64,000 nucleotides of DNA from Mesobacillus boroniphilus. GTDB taxonomy: Bacteria; Bacillota; Bacilli; Bacillales; Cytobacillaceae. The translations under genes were made by a program, and so were the position numbers. Numbering within the stretch: the stretch's first letter is position 1; every line of letters begins with the position of its first letter. The stretch spans positions 620,001 to 684,000 of the forward strand of contig NZ_QTKX01000001.1 of assembly GCF_018424685.1 (NCBI RefSeq), in the 5' to 3' direction. Shown in pieces: positions 62,716-64,000 of the stretch. The notes under the pieces were generated by a model. It saw only the letters and a list, made by a program, of their open reading frames with translations. It made no database searches and was not told where the DNA came from.

Positions 62716-63804
62716 GTGGCAAAAATCAGAGTTCTCATCGTAGACGATTCGGCTTTCATGCGTAAGCTGATCAACGACTTTCTATCAGAACACCCAGAGA
62801 TTGAAGTGATTGGCACGGCTCGAAACGGGGAGGACGCCATAAAAAAATGGCGGGAATTACGTCCTGATGTCCTAACACTTGATGTTGAAATGCCCAAATT
62901 AAACGGATTAGAAGTTTTGAAGTTGATCATGCAGGAACAACCGCTTCCTGTTGTTATGCTTTCAAGCACCACGAAAGAAGGTGCAGAAACGACACTGCAG
63001 GCGATTCAGGCGGGAGCTGTGGATTTTGTAGCAAAGCCGTCAGGGGCCATTTCTATTGATTTACATAAAATAAAAACGGAGTTAATCCAGAAAGTTTTAT
63101 CTGCAAGCAAAGCTAACTTAACCAAAATAAACATTTTGGAAGATTCAAAATCAGTTGGTAAGAAACTGGACAAGTCAGTAGATTCAGAGATAAAGCCAGC
63201 AGGGAATGTAACAACCAGGGGATTTACCCGTGAATCCAAAAAGATTGTCTGCATAGGAACTTCTACCGGGGGCCCAAGGGCATTGCAGCAGGTCATCACT
63301 TCATTGCCGAAAAATATAGATGTACCTGTCCTTGTCGTCCAGCATATGCCGCCTGGTTTTACAAAATCACTTGCTAATCGACTGGATTCTTTAAGCGATA
63401 TCAGTGTCAAGGAAGCGGAAGATGGTGAGATTTTACAAAAAGGAACTGCTTACATAGCTCCAGGTGGATTTCACTTGAAGGTTAAGAGTTTAGGTTCAAC
63501 GCTTGCAATCAATCTTAGCCAATCGCCGCCTCGTAATGGGCATCGTCCTTCCGTTGATGTGATGTTCGAGTCCATCAGTACGATCAAGAACTACTCTAAA
63601 ATTGCTGTCATCATGACAGGAATGGGGTCAGATGGTTCCAAAGGACTTGTTGAAATGAAAAAAAATGGCATAGTTAAAGCGATTGCCGAATCGCAGGATA
63701 CATCAATTGTTTTCGGGATGCCGAAAGCAGCAATAGCAACGAACATGGTTGATGAGGTAGCGAATGTAGAAAACATCGCGCAAACAATCATGAATTATAT
63801 TTAA
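62716..63804 (+). CDS. cheB: Chemotaxis methylesterase CheB
   Basis: CheB removes methyl groups from chemoreceptors and deamidates Gln. The 362-aa protein has a receiver domain with Asp56 (TLDVEMPKLNG) and a C-terminal esterase domain with the catalytic Ser183 in GTSTGG, His210 in QHMPPGFT and Asp306 in GMGSDG. GTG 62716 follows a modest AAAGGTAG. It precedes cheA. Confidence 0.97.
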   Translation: MAKIRVLIVDDSAFMRKLINDFLSEHPEIEVIGTARNGEDAIKKWRELRPDVLTLDVEMPKLNGLEVLKLIMQEQPLPVVMLSSTTKEGAETTLQAIQAGAVDFVAKPSGAISIDLHKIKTELIQKVLSASKANLTKINILEDSKSVGKKLDKSVDSEIKPAGNVTTRGFTRESKKIVCIGTSTGGPRALQQVITSLPKNIDVPVLVVQHMPPGFTKSLANRLDSLSDISVKEAEDGEILQKGTAYIAPGGFHLKVKSLGSTLAINLSQSPPRNGHRPSVDVMFESISTIKNYSKIAVIMTGMGSDGSKGLVEMKKNGIVKAIAESQDTSIVFGMPKAAIATNMVDEVANVENIAQTIMNYI

Positions 63805-63823
63805 GGCCGGAGGTGCTGTGCAC

Positions 63824-64000
63824 ATGGAATTGAATCAATATCTTGAAGTCTTTATAGAAGAAAGTAAAGAACATTTACAGGCCTGTAATGAACAATTGTT
63901 GGAATTAGAAAAGAATCCACAGGATTTATCGATCATTAATGAAATTTTCAGGTCAGCCCATACTCTTAAAGGGATGTCAGCGACAATGGGTTATGAAGAT
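63824..64000 (+). CDS. cheA: Chemotaxis histidine kinase CheA (3' end missing)
   Basis: Only the first 59 residues are in the window. They form the start of the HPt domain with the phosphorylated His46 in FRSAHTLKGMSATMGYED. ATG 63824 is preceded by CCGGAGGTG, 8 nt away. The rest of the kinase and the remaining che genes lie beyond the window. Confidence 0.97.
   Translation, partial: MELNQYLEVFIEESKEHLQACNEQLLELEKNPQDLSIINEIFRSAHTLKGMSATMGYED

Overview
The window is a stretch of core chromosome from a spore-forming, motile member of the Bacillaceae. Gene order follows the Bacillus subtilis prkC-to-cheA segment almost gene for gene, and the 26-codon sporulation gene spoVM is present. Dispersed palindromic repeats, and a signal peptidase gene between rplS and rbgA, suggest a Mesobacillus/Neobacillus/Cytobacillus-like lineage rather than B. 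subtilis itself (inference from pattern; no database search was possible). No rRNA, tRNA, insertion sequence, prophage or CRISPR array was seen. Both ends of the window cut genes: prkC on the left and cheA on the right.

Layout. (1) 1-6873: prkC (3' part), rsgA, rpe, thiN, spoVM, rpmB (the only recognised minus-strand gene), the Asp23-family gene yloU, and fakA. (2) 7221-13207: recG, then the fatty-acid/phospholipid operon fapR-plsX-fabD-fabG-acpP with a clear sigma-A promoter and FapR operator. The serine dehydratase genes sdaAB-sdaAA, which B. subtilis carries between yloV (fakA) and recG, are absent; a short tandem repeat lies there instead. (3) 13520-24045: rnc, smc, ftsY, ylxM, ffh, rpsP, khpA, ylqD, rimM, trmD, rplS (RNA processing, chromosome organisation, SRP targeting, ribosome maturation). 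(4) 24250-28765: sipS-like signal peptidase, rbgA, rnhB, and an intriguing pair, a FliK-like protein with an FlhB-tail-like protein. (5) 29087-40603: sucCD, dprA, topA, trmFO, xerC, hslV, hslU, codY. (6) 41118-64000: the fla/che operon from flgB to cheA, about 23 kb in one direction with many start/stop overlaps.

How the parts work together. FapR senses malonyl-CoA and controls plsX/fabD/fabG. FtsY, YlxM and Ffh form the SRP pathway, and the third SRP-type GTPase, FlhF, sits in the flagellar operon. RsgA, RimM, RbgA, TrmD and KhpA cluster with ribosomal protein genes. HslVU and CodY share an operon, and CodY (a known fla/che repressor in B. subtilis) lies directly upstream of the flagellar operon, whose leader is about 500 nt.

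The most unusual material is non-coding: a modular palindromic repeat family (one full copy before smc, a tandem cluster before trmFO, fragments after rpe and recG); a hairpin between the Shine-Dalgarno and start of swrD and a similar puzzle at recG; a nine-G tract inside the FliK-like gene; and a possible 21-residue amphipathic peptide upstream of trmFO. I did not find a clearly new multi-gene system; the closest candidate is the FliK-like/FlhB-like pair.
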